Shown in pieces: positions 32,586-43,419 of a stretch of DNA of 64,000 nt (positions within the stretch are counted from its first letter, which is position 1; every line of letters starts with the position of its first letter). The notes under the pieces were generated by a model. It was given only the letters and a program-made list of their open reading frames with translations, made no database searches and had not been told where the DNA came from. The position numbers were made by a program, and so were the translations under genes. The stretch is from Isoetes taiwanensis (Eukaryota; Streptophyta; Lycopodiopsida; Isoetales; Isoetaceae), in contig JAJEKV010000024.1 in assembly GCA_021234155.1 (NCBI GenBank), forward strand, positions 16,513,030 through 16,577,029. The letters are read 5' to 3'.

Positions 32586-33245
32586 ATCACTGATAGAAAC
32601 AAAACTAGTAATCTTAGAAACCACGTAAGTGAAAGTAGTAATGCTTAAAAGATGCTATAATAAGGGCTGTAATGTATTTGTTGATGTAGGTATTTAGCTC
32701 TCCAAAGGTGTTACTCTAAATATCTAGTGCATACCTCTTGCTCCTTTTGAATTTATAGGTCCTTGGAACTTACAACCCTGGTGGTGACAATCTATGCAAA
32801 TCTAGTAGCCTACTTCACAAATGAAGTGGCATGTGAAGTACTTATAATTGCACGTACTTGACGAAAGCAGGACCATCCTAAAGCCTCCATGGCATGCATT
32901 TAAAAAGAGGCTAAATAGAAATCCTGAATGCCACATATTATGCTTTGGAACAACGTGGCCATAAGTGCATTATAGATCCAGTTTATCTTTTGCAAGCTTA
33001 TAAATCCAAATTTTTATTTGCAAGCTTATAATATTCAACCAGCTGTTGTCAAACGTTATATAGCTTTGTGTTCTCAGATTGACTAACTGTACATGATTGA
33101 CCATGCCTAGCAATATAGCTCTGTTTTTTCGAATTGACTAACTGTAAGTGGTTAAATTCCATGTCGAATCCACCGCATTGCCTTCGTATTGTCTGCCTAG
33201 CATCATCCACATGTACTTTACAAGAGAGTAATAACCACCAGTATG

Positions 33246-33397
33246 TTTGCTTATCTTAGAGATTGAAGTCAGAGGGATGAATTATCTCTTGCTCGTATAA
33301 TCCTTGCGACAACACAATATATTTGCTTATCTTAGAGATTGAAGTCAGAGGGATGAATTATCTCTTGCTCGTATAATCCTTGCTACAACACAAGTTT
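33246..33397. repeat. 76-bp tandem duplication
   Basis: TTTGCTTATCTTAGAGATTG starts at 33246 and 33322. The units are almost identical, ending TAATCCTTGC.ACAACACAA. The duplication looks recent. Confidence 0.9.
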
Positions 33398-34081
33398 CGG
33401 CCAGCGTGAAGATTTGAAAGCTCTGACCCAATTTATGGATTTGCAAGCCCATCATTTCGTGAAATAATCCCTGCTTAATCCTCTCTTATTCATGCATAGC
33501 TTAGCTTTTTTAGTTAGTATCTGAAACTAACTTATTGTGCCTAGGAGTTGAACCCAAAGAATTAACCAGCTCCGTTTAAACCAGCTAAAGCAAAGCTGGG
33601 TGAGCAAAATCGATAGCTCATACCAAGAAAATCTAGCAAAAATCGGTAGCTCCAGCTAGGAATCATCCGACAGTAGCTGCAGTGCTTGAGCTCTGACTAT
33701 GGAGGCCCTTGAAGCTGAAAAAGAAAATGGAAATGGCAGAGCCTTTGATAACGTCGAAGAAGAGGACGAAAGGAAAATCAATCTATTGATCAAGAAACCG
33801 AAAAAACACCACAGTTTTGATCTTTGATACCCAGGCTTTCAAGATCGTTCAGTGGTAGATGTGGTCGAAAATGTTGCAAAACCTCACCTCATTCCAGAAT
33901 TCGACGAAGATCTTCCCGGAGTAGGCGATGAAGAATATTTCGCAAGAAAGCTTGATCTTTAAAAAACCGTCGTCGAAGCCATGGGAATCAGAAGAAATTT
34001 TGGTTGATGTTGATAACCAGAAGCTTGTTCGAGGCATTCTAGGCCTCACATCAATTATCTATATTATTTATTTGTTTAATA

Positions 34082-34845
34082 TGGTATTAGAGCAGGCAAC
34101 GGTTTCCATACGTGGAGCGACTGGAACAAGGACGCTCTATGTGTTTGATGGGACATGTTATCCTGCGTGAAAAACAAAGATGAAAATTGTACTTCAAAAC
34201 GACAAAGTTATTGATGTTATGTTAGGAGTGGTGCGTCCTCTACAACCTGAAAGTACGCCTGGGGCTCTTTTGACACAAGGGCCTCAGTATGATGCATGGC
34301 GTAAAGAAGTAGAAGCGTGGAATGATAAAGATCAGGTTGCTCGAGGCATGATACGTTATGCCCTTAAAAATTCCATTCTTGTTGATGCCGAAGTATATGA
34401 GCATGCTAATGAAGTATGGGAGTCTTGGACAAAATTTATTTGAAGCGGACAAAACAAGAAGGCTACATTTATGTAATAAATTGATCAGTTTAAAGTACAT
34501 GGTTACAAATTCTATTGATGATCATATCGATAAATTCAAAGAGTTGGTAGAACAATTGTCAGCAGCTGGGACACAGGTTGAGAAAGAGCAATTACCTGTT
34601 ATGTTATTAGGCACGATGCCTCATGATTTTGATATTATAGTCATCGTTCTTCTCAATAAAGAAAATTTGGTTTTTGAAAGTGCATGTTTGTCATTGAAAG
34701 ATCATGTTCGAAAAGTGAAGCATGAGGTTGTTCCCCTAGAAGGAAAGCTTTAGTTGTTCATACCACTCCTGATGAGAAAATTCTTATAGGTTCTCGTCGT
34801 GCTAGAGAGCCTAGTGATGGCGAAGAGTCTTTTTATATTGCATAT
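34082..34845 (+). pseudogene. gag: Ty1/copia element: PBS-like site and gag remnant
   Basis: TGGTATTAGAGC (34082-34093) resembles the initiator-Met tRNA primer site. The gag frame from ATG 34180 reads AWRKEVEAWNDKDQVARGMI and LVDAEVYEHANEVWESWTK, shifts near 34440, then LISLKYMVTNSIDDHIDKF, VEQLSAAG and VMLLGTMPHDFD, typical of copia gag. After another shift, FYIAYKKFKKEA runs into the LINE at about 34853. No pol is visible on the other side of the LINE. Confidence 0.8.
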
Positions 34846-34852
34846 AAAAAGT

Positions 34853-35923
34853 TTAAAAAAGAAGCATACATCCCTCTTTGAATATGAGAAGATTCCTTCT
34901 TTTCCAAATGGACCAGATGATCCATGTAGAAGCCAAATGAAAGGCCCTTTTTGCCAAATTATCCCAACTACTTGGATAAACTGCTAATAACACCTGCTGG
35001 CTATTCAAATTGCAATGAAAGAGGCCTTGAAGCCACAACCAAGCATGTCTAACATGTCTACATAGGAAGAAGCAATGCTCAATTGTCTCGTCCCTCTGTG
35101 CACATAAGGGACAAAGTGCAGACACCTCTGGACGAAATCTGTGCACCAGAATATTAACGCGCAGACAACGATGAGTGACTTGCCACCATAAAATAGATAC
35201 TTTGGGATGGAGTAGTTTATCCCATACCCACTTCCATACTGCTTTCTGCCGATCCCTGGGAATGACCAAAGGCCACTTGAACGAAGGAGGCAAGACGTCA
35301 GCATCAAGCAAGACCTTGTACATGGAATTCACCAACTTATCTGCTTTGACATGCTCATGAACTACCCATGGCTGGGGGTCATCCACTTGTGCTACTGGGG
35401 GAAGAATTGAAGACACCTTCTGCCAAATAGCTCGATCCCACCTTAAAAGGAGGAACTTAGCTCTAAACTCCTCCCATGTCAGCAACTGCCTTTGATTATT
35501 ATACCAATCGGATATCATATGCACACCTGTTGCTCTCCATCGACGCTGCGTCAATGGGTGGACTGAAGCAACCAGAGGACCACTATCCAATGGAATCCAC
35601 CAACAACTTGCAGTCATGCTAGTATGCGCAAGATGGTGAAAATGAAACAGAGATTGTACAGTCTCCCATGCAACTAGCAATCCTCTAAGAAATGGGGATG
35701 CATTAGGGTATGCCGTCAGTGGATAGAACAGAGCCCAGGGGAAAAGTGGCCTAAGAGACCGAGACCCAAAAGAAATGCACATTTGCAAAGACTGATAAAC
35801 AAGGCGGGAACGCGGGGACTCATCCACATTATTCAAAATTCTCCAAATGAACTTAGAAATCATCACCTTGCTCTGCAAAAGAAAATTAATCATTCTAAGG
35901 CCACCAAAATGCTTTGGCAACAT
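34853..35923 (-). pseudogene. LINE ORF2 C-terminal region with zf-RVT domain
   Basis: An open frame of 356 codons begins MLPKHFGGLRMINFLLQSK, the usual L1 region after RT. It ends with the RT zinc-binding domain (WDKLLHPKVSILWWQVTHRC, then CPLCAQRDETIEHCFFLC and WIIWSIWKRRNLLIF). It is the longest intact piece of this LINE and is separated from the RT thumb by stops at 35924-36078. Confidence 0.9.
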
Positions 35924-36077
35924 GCACTTTGCCCAACTGACTTTGATAGCAGCACCCTCCTCTGTTCCCCCCTAGATGAAGTTCCTGACAACTCTGACGA
36001 GAAGTTGTATCTTTGACTAACATGAACGAAGCCATATACACATGAGTGCTGCTTAAAACTGACTTAGCCACAACAAT

Positions 36078-37950
36078 TCATCCTGACATGGAAAGCTTCG
36101 CTGTGGACCACCAAAAAAGGTGCTTTTCCAAGCCCTTAGTCACTGCCTCCCACGCATCTCCTGATGAGATATGAACACCTACAGGGATACCGAGAAGTTT
36201 GGTTGCTTTACCATGGGGAAGGATCTTCCATGGAAAGGTAGCTACACATGGTGGAACTGGAGAGTCCAATGCCCATATATAGTGTTGTACACTTCTGCCA
36301 ACCCACAAAAATACCAGATGCTAGGGAAAAGGAATCCAACAAGGAAATGGCATTCTGCAAATTTTGCTCATCGGCCCTCAGAAAAAGGAAAGTGTCATCC
36401 GCATATTGATTACAGATCTCCTGCGACCCATTGTTCATAGGAAGTCCCCCTTTGAATATCGGCACCACTCTGTTTCTGCACAAATCAAACGGGAAGCCTT
36501 GTGCTAATGCAAGGTTAAACATGCGGGTAATGATAGGAACAACACTTGGACCTGCCCATTTTAGATGTTCAGCACTAAAAGAGTTCAGATCTAGTGCTTT
36601 ACCATTTGATAACGATGTAATGCCATCTTTTACCTCCTCCTCTTTAATTACCAATGTCGATCTCACAATGTTTGTGTTGGCTGCTGCATTATGGTAGAGA
36701 GCCATTACATATTGCCATAGCTCCTCTGCTTCAAGTGGAATATCATTGCTTTTAGTTTTCTTGAGGCCATTCCAGAAAAATTTAGGCTCGTCTAGATATC
36801 TTTGACATAAAATCTGCTGCCTTTGCTTGATATATTGCCTTTTCTTACACCTTATAACACGCTTATAGCGCTGTTTATAGTGCATTTTAAGATGCTGATC
36901 ACATGTTTGCCACTGACGCTTAGCATCTCGGCATTCTCGGTCGAACCATGCTCTATATGGCAGGCCTCTGCGTGCTCTTTGAGAGATAAAGATCTCTTGT
37001 GCTGCATCCTCTAAAAGCTTTAATAGTTGGCTGTTCATGGTATTCAAATCCCCTTCCCATTGTAAATTGGTTGCCTTGTCTTCAACACAAGAACGGTACT
37101 GATTATGGAGATGAGGCTTCAAAAAATATTTCTTTTGCCTATATTGGTCTTTGATAACAGGTCGGTCAACATTTAGAGAGAAATGCAATGGGTTATGGTC
37201 TGATTCAAGCTCTTCATTCCCTACTGTAAAATCGATGACGTCACACAATGATTCTTCTGCCATAACTAAATAATCTACAGTACTCCTTGCTCGACAAGTG
37301 TTATTCATGGAATGAGGAAATCTGTCCAGCCCATTACATATTATCAAATTTGCGCTGCCACATAAGCTGAGAAACTGCCGCCCACTTTTAGTGACAGTTA
37401 GATCCTTTGACCGTCTTCTTCTTCCCGAGATTTGCATATCATGATCGTCCACCTCTTCTAGCCACAATGGGTCCTTATCCCCTGTGAGTGAAGCAGTCTG
37501 TAGAGTGCCAATCCTACTATTAAAATCACTTGCCTCGTACTTGGAAATCCATAATGTCCTGTTCCAAAACAAAGAACAAGTCATCATGAGATGCATCTGT
37601 TACTGAATATGTTTTTGTGTGCTTGGGAGCGAAATAACAAACTGCCATGAAATATGGGATATGTGATCCTTTTATTTCTAGCCAAATGTACTGTTGGTTC
37701 TTATCCTTTCTAATGCCTGTGATCAAATCTTTGCATGCTGGTCTAACAAAACAAGCTATGCCACCATTGCCAGTATCTGTGTCTCTGAATCTTACATTTT
37801 TCACTGAATATATCATCTCGAATCCCTCAATATCTGGAAGAGCATACATATCATGTTCCTTAGTTTCCACGAAACAAATAACATCCACTTTCTCTAGAAT
37901 TGTATACATGCTAAGAACCTTGTCAATAGTCAGCCGGTTAATGTTCCAGA
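36078..37950 (-). pseudogene. LINE endonuclease and core-deleted reverse transcriptase
   Basis: The endonuclease has DVICFVETKEHD, GGIACFVR and the catalytic end ESDHNPLHFSL, with a frame break near 37530-37600. RT begins ITSLSNGKALDLNSFSAEHL and reaches VVPIFKGG, then jumps directly to QEICNQYADDTFLFLRADEQ. The fingers and palm between these motifs (normally over 100 residues) are deleted. The catalytic YADD remains. The thumb segment WKILPHGKATKLLGIPVG follows in another frame. Confidence 0.9.
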
Positions 37951-38051
37951 CCGCTATTCGGAGGCCTCCCGCAAGTACCTATTCAAAGACAACCTTCCCC
38001 TTGAGCCATTTCACCTTCTGGTTATTTTGTTTTGCCTCTTTAAACTTTGCC

Positions 38052-38145
38052 AGCTCCTGCTTCTTTTCCTGCAGCTGATCTTTTGTAAGATCATCGTTAG
38101 CTCCTGCTTCTTTTCCTGCAGCTGATCTTTTGTAAGATCATCGTT
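38052..38145. repeat. 47-bp tandem duplication at the LINE 5' side
   Basis: AGCTCCTGCTTCTTTTCCTG starts at 38052 and 38099. The two units are identical through GATCATCGTTA. Confidence 0.9.
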
Positions 38146-38153
38146 AACCCAAA

Positions 38154-38156
38154 TGT

Positions 38157-38202
<46 letters not shown>
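38154..38202. repeat. (GT)n(GA)n microsatellite
   Basis: GT repeats at 38154-38180 are followed by GA repeats at 38181-38202, directly at the 3' tail side of the minus-strand SINE. Confidence 0.95.
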
Positions 38203-38203
<1 letters not shown>

Positions 38204-38385
38204 GTATTTTTTACGTCTAGCACAAGCCAGCATCCTTTAGGACATACGACACTCCCTCTTCAAGGAGCACCACCCCCTACAAGGATACCAGGGGATAGAG
38301 GTCCTAGGATGCCAAGATCCTAGTGAGGTTCGAACACGAGACCTCAATGTGCTAGACGAGTGGACTAACCACCACCCACCAACAA

Positions 38386-38386
<1 letters not shown>
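38203..38386 (-). mobile_element. tRNA-derived SINE (family A), copy 1
   Basis: The minus strand begins with a tRNA-like head: A-box-like TGGTTAGTCCACTCG and B-box GTGTTCGAACCTC. The body contains AGGATCTTGGCATCCTAGG and TGGTATCCTTGTAGGGGGTG. The 3' end GACGTAAAAAATACAT runs into (CT)n. A second copy at 58380-58569 is nearly identical. Both copies are bordered by CT/GA microsatellite. Confidence 0.85.

Positions 38387-38388
<2 letters not shown>

Positions 38389-38446
<58 letters not shown>
38389..38446. repeat. (GA)n microsatellite
   Basis: About 29 uninterrupted GA units on the 5' side of the SINE copy. Confidence 0.95.
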
Positions 38447-38450
<4 letters not shown>

Positions 38451-38800
38451 CTTTTTTATACCTCAAATCCATTTTTTGAGCATTAGCACATGATTTCAGG
38501 TCCCATTCAGACTTGCAGGAGTTGAAAACACACAACAAAAATCTTATAGAAATCGAGATTCAAAAATTATTTGCTGGTTTTTTCTTACAGTTCATTGAGA
38601 GAAAAATGTATCCAATTTCTCTCCATCACCTTAGTTCCAAATCAAGCCAAATTTCTTTCCACATGTTCCTACAAGTTCCCTGATAGTCATTTCAAATATC
38701 GGCCGCAAATGTTAAAAAACACTCAAGATATCATTATTTGAGTGTACATATCTTTTTCTGCCATAGGGATGTGCAATGGACAAATTTTCTGTCCACTTGA

Positions 38801-39085
38801 CTCAAACATGCCACCTAGGCTCAAACATGCCAAGGTGGCTCAAACATGCCACGCGGGCTCCAACATGCCACCTAGGCTCCAACATGCCATGTGGGCTCCA
38901 ACATGCCACATAGGCTCCAGCATGCCAAGGTGGCTCAGGCATCCCAAGGTGGCTCAATGCCACCTAGGCTCCAACATGACAAGGTGGCTCAAACATGCCA
39001 AGGTGGCTCAAACATGCCACCGTGGGCTTTAACATGCCACCTATGCTCCAACATGCCAAGGTGGCTCAAACATGCCACGTGGACT
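38801..39085. repeat. 19-20 bp minisatellite
   Basis: About 14 copies of GGCTCMAACATGCCAMGTG-type units. Variants differ in CCAAGGTGG, CCACCTAGG and CCACGTGGG. The array runs directly into the 1.1-kb repeat family. Repetitive M/P/R/H-rich ORFs over it are spurious. Confidence 0.9.
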
Positions 39086-39429
39086 CCCGGAGCTCGGTTT
39101 CTCTATCCGACCATTGAATCCGCTGTTCAAGTAACCTGCTTCGAGTAGGTTTAAAAAAATCCAAGATCGTCCTGGGATAACTTATCAAACCGCGAAGCAT
39201 CCTGCGGTCATCGTATAGAAACCCAAGTGTTTTGTCGTTCGGGCAGTACAGAGGCTCCAGAATGGAGATTCGACTTCGCCATGTCGTCCGAAATGGTGAA
39301 ATTATCCTAGGGACTAAGTTACATGGTCATTGTTGGCAACAAAAGAAACACGAACCCTCTACATGGCGGTATTCCGCAGCCACCTCTGCTAATTGACTAT
39401 GAACGTGTTGGGCATGAGCTACTTTGGTG

Positions 39430-40620
39430 CTTTTTGGAGAAGGGGTGGTCTTCTGCCCATGAAACTTGGTCTCCAGGGTAATATCGATGTTTGAGTCCAT
39501 TGGCAGAGTCAGTTCACAGTTCCGGAGTGGGAGAGTTGCACGTCCGTGGCCAGAGGCCTTCGGGAGAGGACCTTTGGGGTGAACTACTTTCGGAAGGTTT
39601 TAAGGGTCCATCTTCTGGTTTCAACACCCTCCCTCTACGTGATGACATTATGCAAGATCCTAGTTGAATCTGACTAGGATATGGCATCCGAAACATAAAC
39701 CCCCAAGGTTATTGAAGGGTTTACGTTATAGAGGTCGAGTTTTAGTCGGTTGCACTTGGGACATGGTCGAGAAGCTGCAGTTGAAAATGCGAAGCAATAA
39801 GAACTGACGAAATGGGTTTTGTATTTATCCTCATCCTAGTGTGGCAATTAGAAGTCAAGAGTGCCTTTTGCAGCATCAAAATTGTTTGGGATCCGGGATG
39901 GCCAATAGATCCAAACTTGGTTATTTCAGTTGCTATGGCTCCGCATGCATGTTTACAACAGATATACCTAGTTATCCGAGAAAATGACCACGTTTTGGCC
40001 TCCGAAATGTAAACCCTAAAATAACCTAGCAACACACATGAGGCTAAAACATGGTCATTTCCTTGAATAACTAGGTGCACCTCTTTTAGACATGCATGCG
40101 GAGCCATGGCAACTGAAATAACAGAGTTTGGATCTATTGGCCACCCCGAATGATCCCAAACAATTTTGCTACTGCAAAAGGCACTCTTGACTTCTAATTG
40201 CCACACTGGGAGGAGGATAAATCCAAACCCCATTCTGTCAGTTCCTCTTGCTTCACGTTTTTAACTGCAGCTTCTCGACCATGTCCCAAGTGCAGCCGAC
40301 TAAAACGCGACCTCCATAACGTAAACCCTTCAATAACCTAGCAACACATAGGGTTTATGTTTCGGATGCCATATCTTAGTCATATTCGACTAGGATCTTG
40401 CACAATGTCATCACGTAGAGGGAGGGTGTTGAAACCAGAATATGGACCCTTAAAACCTTCCGGAAGTAGTTCACCCCAAAGGTCCTCTCCCGAAGGCCCC
40501 TGACCACGGAAGGGCAACTCTCCCACTCCGGAACTGTGAACTGACTCTGCCAATATTCTCAAAACATCGTCATTATCTTGGAGACCAAGTTTTGTGAGCA
40601 GAAGACCACCCCTTCTCCAA
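39430..40620. repeat. 1.2-kb palindrome made of the 1.13-kb repeat family
   Basis: The left arm (about 39430-40002) and right arm (about 40040-40620) are inverted copies, with a 37-base spacer. Examples: GGCAGAGTCAGTTCACAGTT (39502) against AACTGTGAACTGACTCTGCC (about 40533), and GGCTCCGCATGCATG against CATGCATGCGGAGCC near the centre. Identity by eye is high but not perfect. The arm sequence belongs to the family tandemly arrayed at 43420-49210. Confidence 0.9.
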
Positions 40621-41130
40621 AGTCTTCGTGTCTTCAACTGCAACTTCTCGACCGCGTCCCAAGTGCAAACGACAAAACCTCGATGTCTATACCGTAAACC
40701 CTTCAACAACCTAGCAACACACAGGGTTTACATTTCGGAGGCCATATCCTAGTTAGATTCGACCAACGTCTTGCATAGTGTCATCACTTAAGGAGACGGT
40801 GCTGAGCCAGAAGACGGACCCTTAAAACCTTTTGGAAGGCAGTTTGATCTAAATGTCTTCCCCCTATTGCCCTAGCAATGGACGGGCAATTCCTGCAATC
40901 TAACTGTGAATTGGCTCTTTCAATGGACTCAGGACATTGACATTATTGTAGGAACCAAGTTTCATGGGCAAAAGACCACCCCTTCTCCAAGAAGCATCAA
41001 AATCGCTCACTTGTAGTCAATTGACGTAGGTGGTCGCTCCAAAATATTGCCATGTAGGGTTTTCGTGTTTCTTTCTTTGGCGAAATTGGCATTGTAGCTT
41101 GGTCCCTAAACTGCCTCAGGAACATTTTTA
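40621..41130 (-). repeat. further inverted partial units of the 1.13-kb family
   Basis: Minus-oriented text resembling the array: CAACTTCTCGACCGCGTCCC, then CCCTTAAAACCTTTTGGAAG, then GACCACCCCTTCTCCAAGAA and GTAGTCAATTGACGTAGG. It ends near 41130. Identity is lower than within the array. Confidence 0.7.
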
Positions 41131-41349
41131 GTGTTCATCTCCTGGGGCTTGGCCTCTCCTCTCTGATGAGGCAGCTGCGCAAAGTCCTGACCTTGTTCGA
41201 CTCGGGGAAGAGTGCCAACTCTTTAAGTTCTTGAAGCTCCTCCAAAAATTCCAAAGGTTGTCATATATCTTGCAAAAAATCCTAGTCATCATGTCCATGT
41301 CACCAATATCTTGCCATGTCACTCAAAGTTTGCCAACATCACTCCATGT

Positions 41350-41550
41350 AAAACGAAAGATGTACATTTTCCATTTTTGACCTAGTCAAAGCTTGACTTT
41401 GCTTACTTGGCATACCATGTCACCAATTGGAGGGCCACCCCCATATAGAACGAAAGATGTATATTTTTTCATCTTTGACCTAGTTAAAGCTTGATCTTGC
41501 TTACTTGGCATGCCACTCACCAATTGGAGGGTCACCTCATATTTTTTCAT
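41350..41550. repeat. 101-bp tandem duplication
   Basis: ACGAAAGATGTA starts at 41351 and 41452. Both units continue with TTTGACCTAGT, AAAGCTTGA and TTGCTTACTTGGCAT.CCA, then CACCAATTGGAGGG. Confidence 0.85.
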
Positions 41551-41829
41551 GCTGTTTGTTGGTGCCAGAGTAACGACGTCAAGATTCTATTATATCTCTA
41601 TCTCTAACATATATTATTTTTGTCTGCATTTTCCATAGAATCTATTTGAGAACAAAGGAATTAAGAAACTAGAATTTTCAATATATTTTAGTGTTGATTT
41701 CCTACTATGATGATCTAGTGAAGAGGGTAGAGACAAATGCCATTTTATTCAAAAGAGTGTCATTTGACATGCTCAGTTTGTTAACCTTGCTTTCAAAAAT
41801 TCAAGATGATCAAGTTGCAAATAATGGTC

Positions 41830-41945
41830 ACGGAAGGGAAATAATTTTTGATTAAGGGCATAAGAAATAGCACACGCCATGATGGTCACAAAAAGGGAAT
41901 AATTTTGGATTAAGGGCATGAGAAATAGTGCATGCCATCATGGAA
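41830..41945. repeat. 58-bp tandem duplication
   Basis: GATTAAGGGCAT occurs at 41850 and 41908, each followed by AGAAATAG.GCA.GCCAT and preceded by AAGGGAATAATTTT.G. A third GATTAAGGGC at 42009 may be a relic unit. Confidence 0.8.
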
Positions 41946-42433
41946 GCATGCTCTTTGTTAAGGTGGTCATGTTAGGGCTTTTTGTTATGAAAGAAATTAA
42001 TGATTTTGGATTAAGGGCCTTGGTTTCAATAGTTGTTGCATATTTGAAGTTCTGGGCAACATTTGCATGGAATGCTTATAACCATTGTAAAATCAGGGTA
42101 GGATCAATTCAGGTGCATTCACCAACCACGCCCCGCCACGTGGCGGTTATTCCTTTAAAGAATGTTACAGATTTTTAGAGGAGACGACGACAAATTTTTT
42201 TGCTGTGCGTTCTTCCTTCAGCCAGACTTTTTCAGGTTTTCACCCCGCATTCTGGCATTTTCAACTCACATTATGGCCCTTCACCTCGCAATCTGGCCGA
42301 TTTCATCCTCTTGAATTGATCCTACCTATGATTTCACGTTTCAAGAAACACCCCGGGGCTTAAATTCTGGGTGTCAGCAGTGCCGCCGCCTCAAAGAAGA
42401 GGGGGGCATTATTTGTGGTGGAAAAGCAACAAA

Positions 42434-42593
42434 TATCTTATAAAGAAATTGACTTGTTCCAAAAGGATATTTGTATACAAGAACCACCCTGGGGCTTAAA
42501 TTCCGGGGTCAGCTTCCACCCCGAAATTTAAGCCCCGGGGTGTTTCTTGTATACAAATATCCTTTTGGAACAAGTCAATTTCTTTATAAGATA
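42434..42593. mobile_element. 160-bp foldback (MITE-like)
   Basis: TATCTTATAAAGAAATTGAC (42434) to the centre near 42513 is inverted almost perfectly to 42593. The arm tips near the loop contain the CCCCGGGGCTTAAATT motif. A third partial copy of the inner arm (AAGAAACACCCCGGGGCTTA) lies at 42343-42362. Confidence 0.85.
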
Positions 42594-42595
42594 CT

Positions 42596-42825
42596 AGAAA
42601 AGGGCCCGGCCTGACGGCCGGGCCCTTTTCTTTTGCACCCATTCCTCGGTTCGGCCCCTCTGGGGCCTCGCCTCGGTTTGGGCCCACCCACGTGCCCTTT
42701 TCTATTGCACTCTTCCTCGGCTCGGCCCCTTCGGGGCCTCGCCTCGGTTTGGACATCCCTGGGACTATTCCTCGGCTCGGCCTCGGCCTTCGGCCGAGGC
42801 CTCGCCTCGGTTTAGACCATAGGGA
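42596..42825. repeat. GC-rich hairpins and tandem CTCGGCTCGGCC repeats
   Basis: AAAAGGGCCCGGCC-TGAC-GGCCGGGCCCTTTT is a perfect hairpin (about 42598-42631). After it, three units of about 60-70 bp share TTCCTCGG.TCGGCC, GGGGCCTCGCCTCGGTTT and a short tail. CTCGGCCTTCGGCCGAGG in the third unit is itself a hairpin. Confidence 0.85.
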
Positions 42826-42869
42826 GCACCACTTAGGAGCATACTCACACATACAACCATCACAACAAG

Positions 42870-43090
42870 AGAATGGGCTTTTTAGCGGCGTGGGCGGCGG
42901 CGTCCACTGCGCGGCGGCGGCGTCGCGGTTGTCGCGGCGTCGGCGTCGCGGGGCGTCGCATCGGCGATCAACCACGGCGTTGGGCGTGACACCGCGCGAC
43001 ACGCGACGCGTCTACGACCACGTCGCATTGCGTGCGTCACTTTTTTGCGACGTGACGTCGCGCGTGACGTCTGCTGGACGTCTAGTGTAC
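42870..43090. repeat. CpG-dense GCGTCG-rich element, copy 1
   Basis: About 200 bp dominated by GCGTCGCGG-type words, extraordinarily CpG-rich for this window. The left flank CACAACAAGAGAA...TTTTTAGCG matches, inverted, the right flank of the copy at 55510-55735. Its right flank (GTGTAC) likewise matches that copy's left flank. Confidence 0.7.
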
Positions 43091-43099
43091 TTTGTTCTT

Positions 43100-43330
43100 T
43101 TTGGAGAACAAGGGTGGTCTTCTGGCCACGAAAGTTGGTCCCCAGGGTAATGTCGATATTCTGAGTCCATTGGAAGAGCCAAATCATGGTTTTGGAGAGG
43201 GGAAATTGCTCGTCCATTGCCAGGGCCTTCGTAAGAGAACTTTTGTGGCAGCATGTGAGCTCTGGAAGACTCGGAGCTATTTCATCGTGCACCAACACTG
43301 CATATCCTAGTGAAATGTTTTTCTCATGTC
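43100..43330 (+). repeat. partial unit of the 1.13-kb family
   Basis: TTTTTGGAGAACAAGGGTGG to CTTTTGTGGCAGCATGTGAG matches part of the array unit (the GGTGGTCTTCTGGCC / GTCCATTGG.GAG / GGGCCTTCG block). Confidence 0.75.
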
Positions 43331-43419
43331 CGCACCGGCACGTTGCACCGCTTGTCAAAATTCCACCTTTTTTCGATCACGAAATTTTTTTAGTTATGCG
43401 TTCTTTTGCATTCTGCTTC

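Larger units (their letters stand above)
34853..38150 (-). mobile_element. L1-type LINE, defective
   Basis: Reading on minus from about 38150: an ORF1-like Lys/Gln-rich end, AP-endonuclease (about 37950-37200), linker and RT (about 37200-36210), RT thumb/connection (36310-36078) and a C-terminal zf-RVT segment (35923-34853). It interrupts a copia gag. No poly-A or target duplication is evident, so both ends are eroded. Confidence 0.9.

Noticed and set aside
38742-39148. M/P/H-rich ORFs
   Set aside because: Translation of the 19-20 bp minisatellite; unit length and variants are not codon-conserving.
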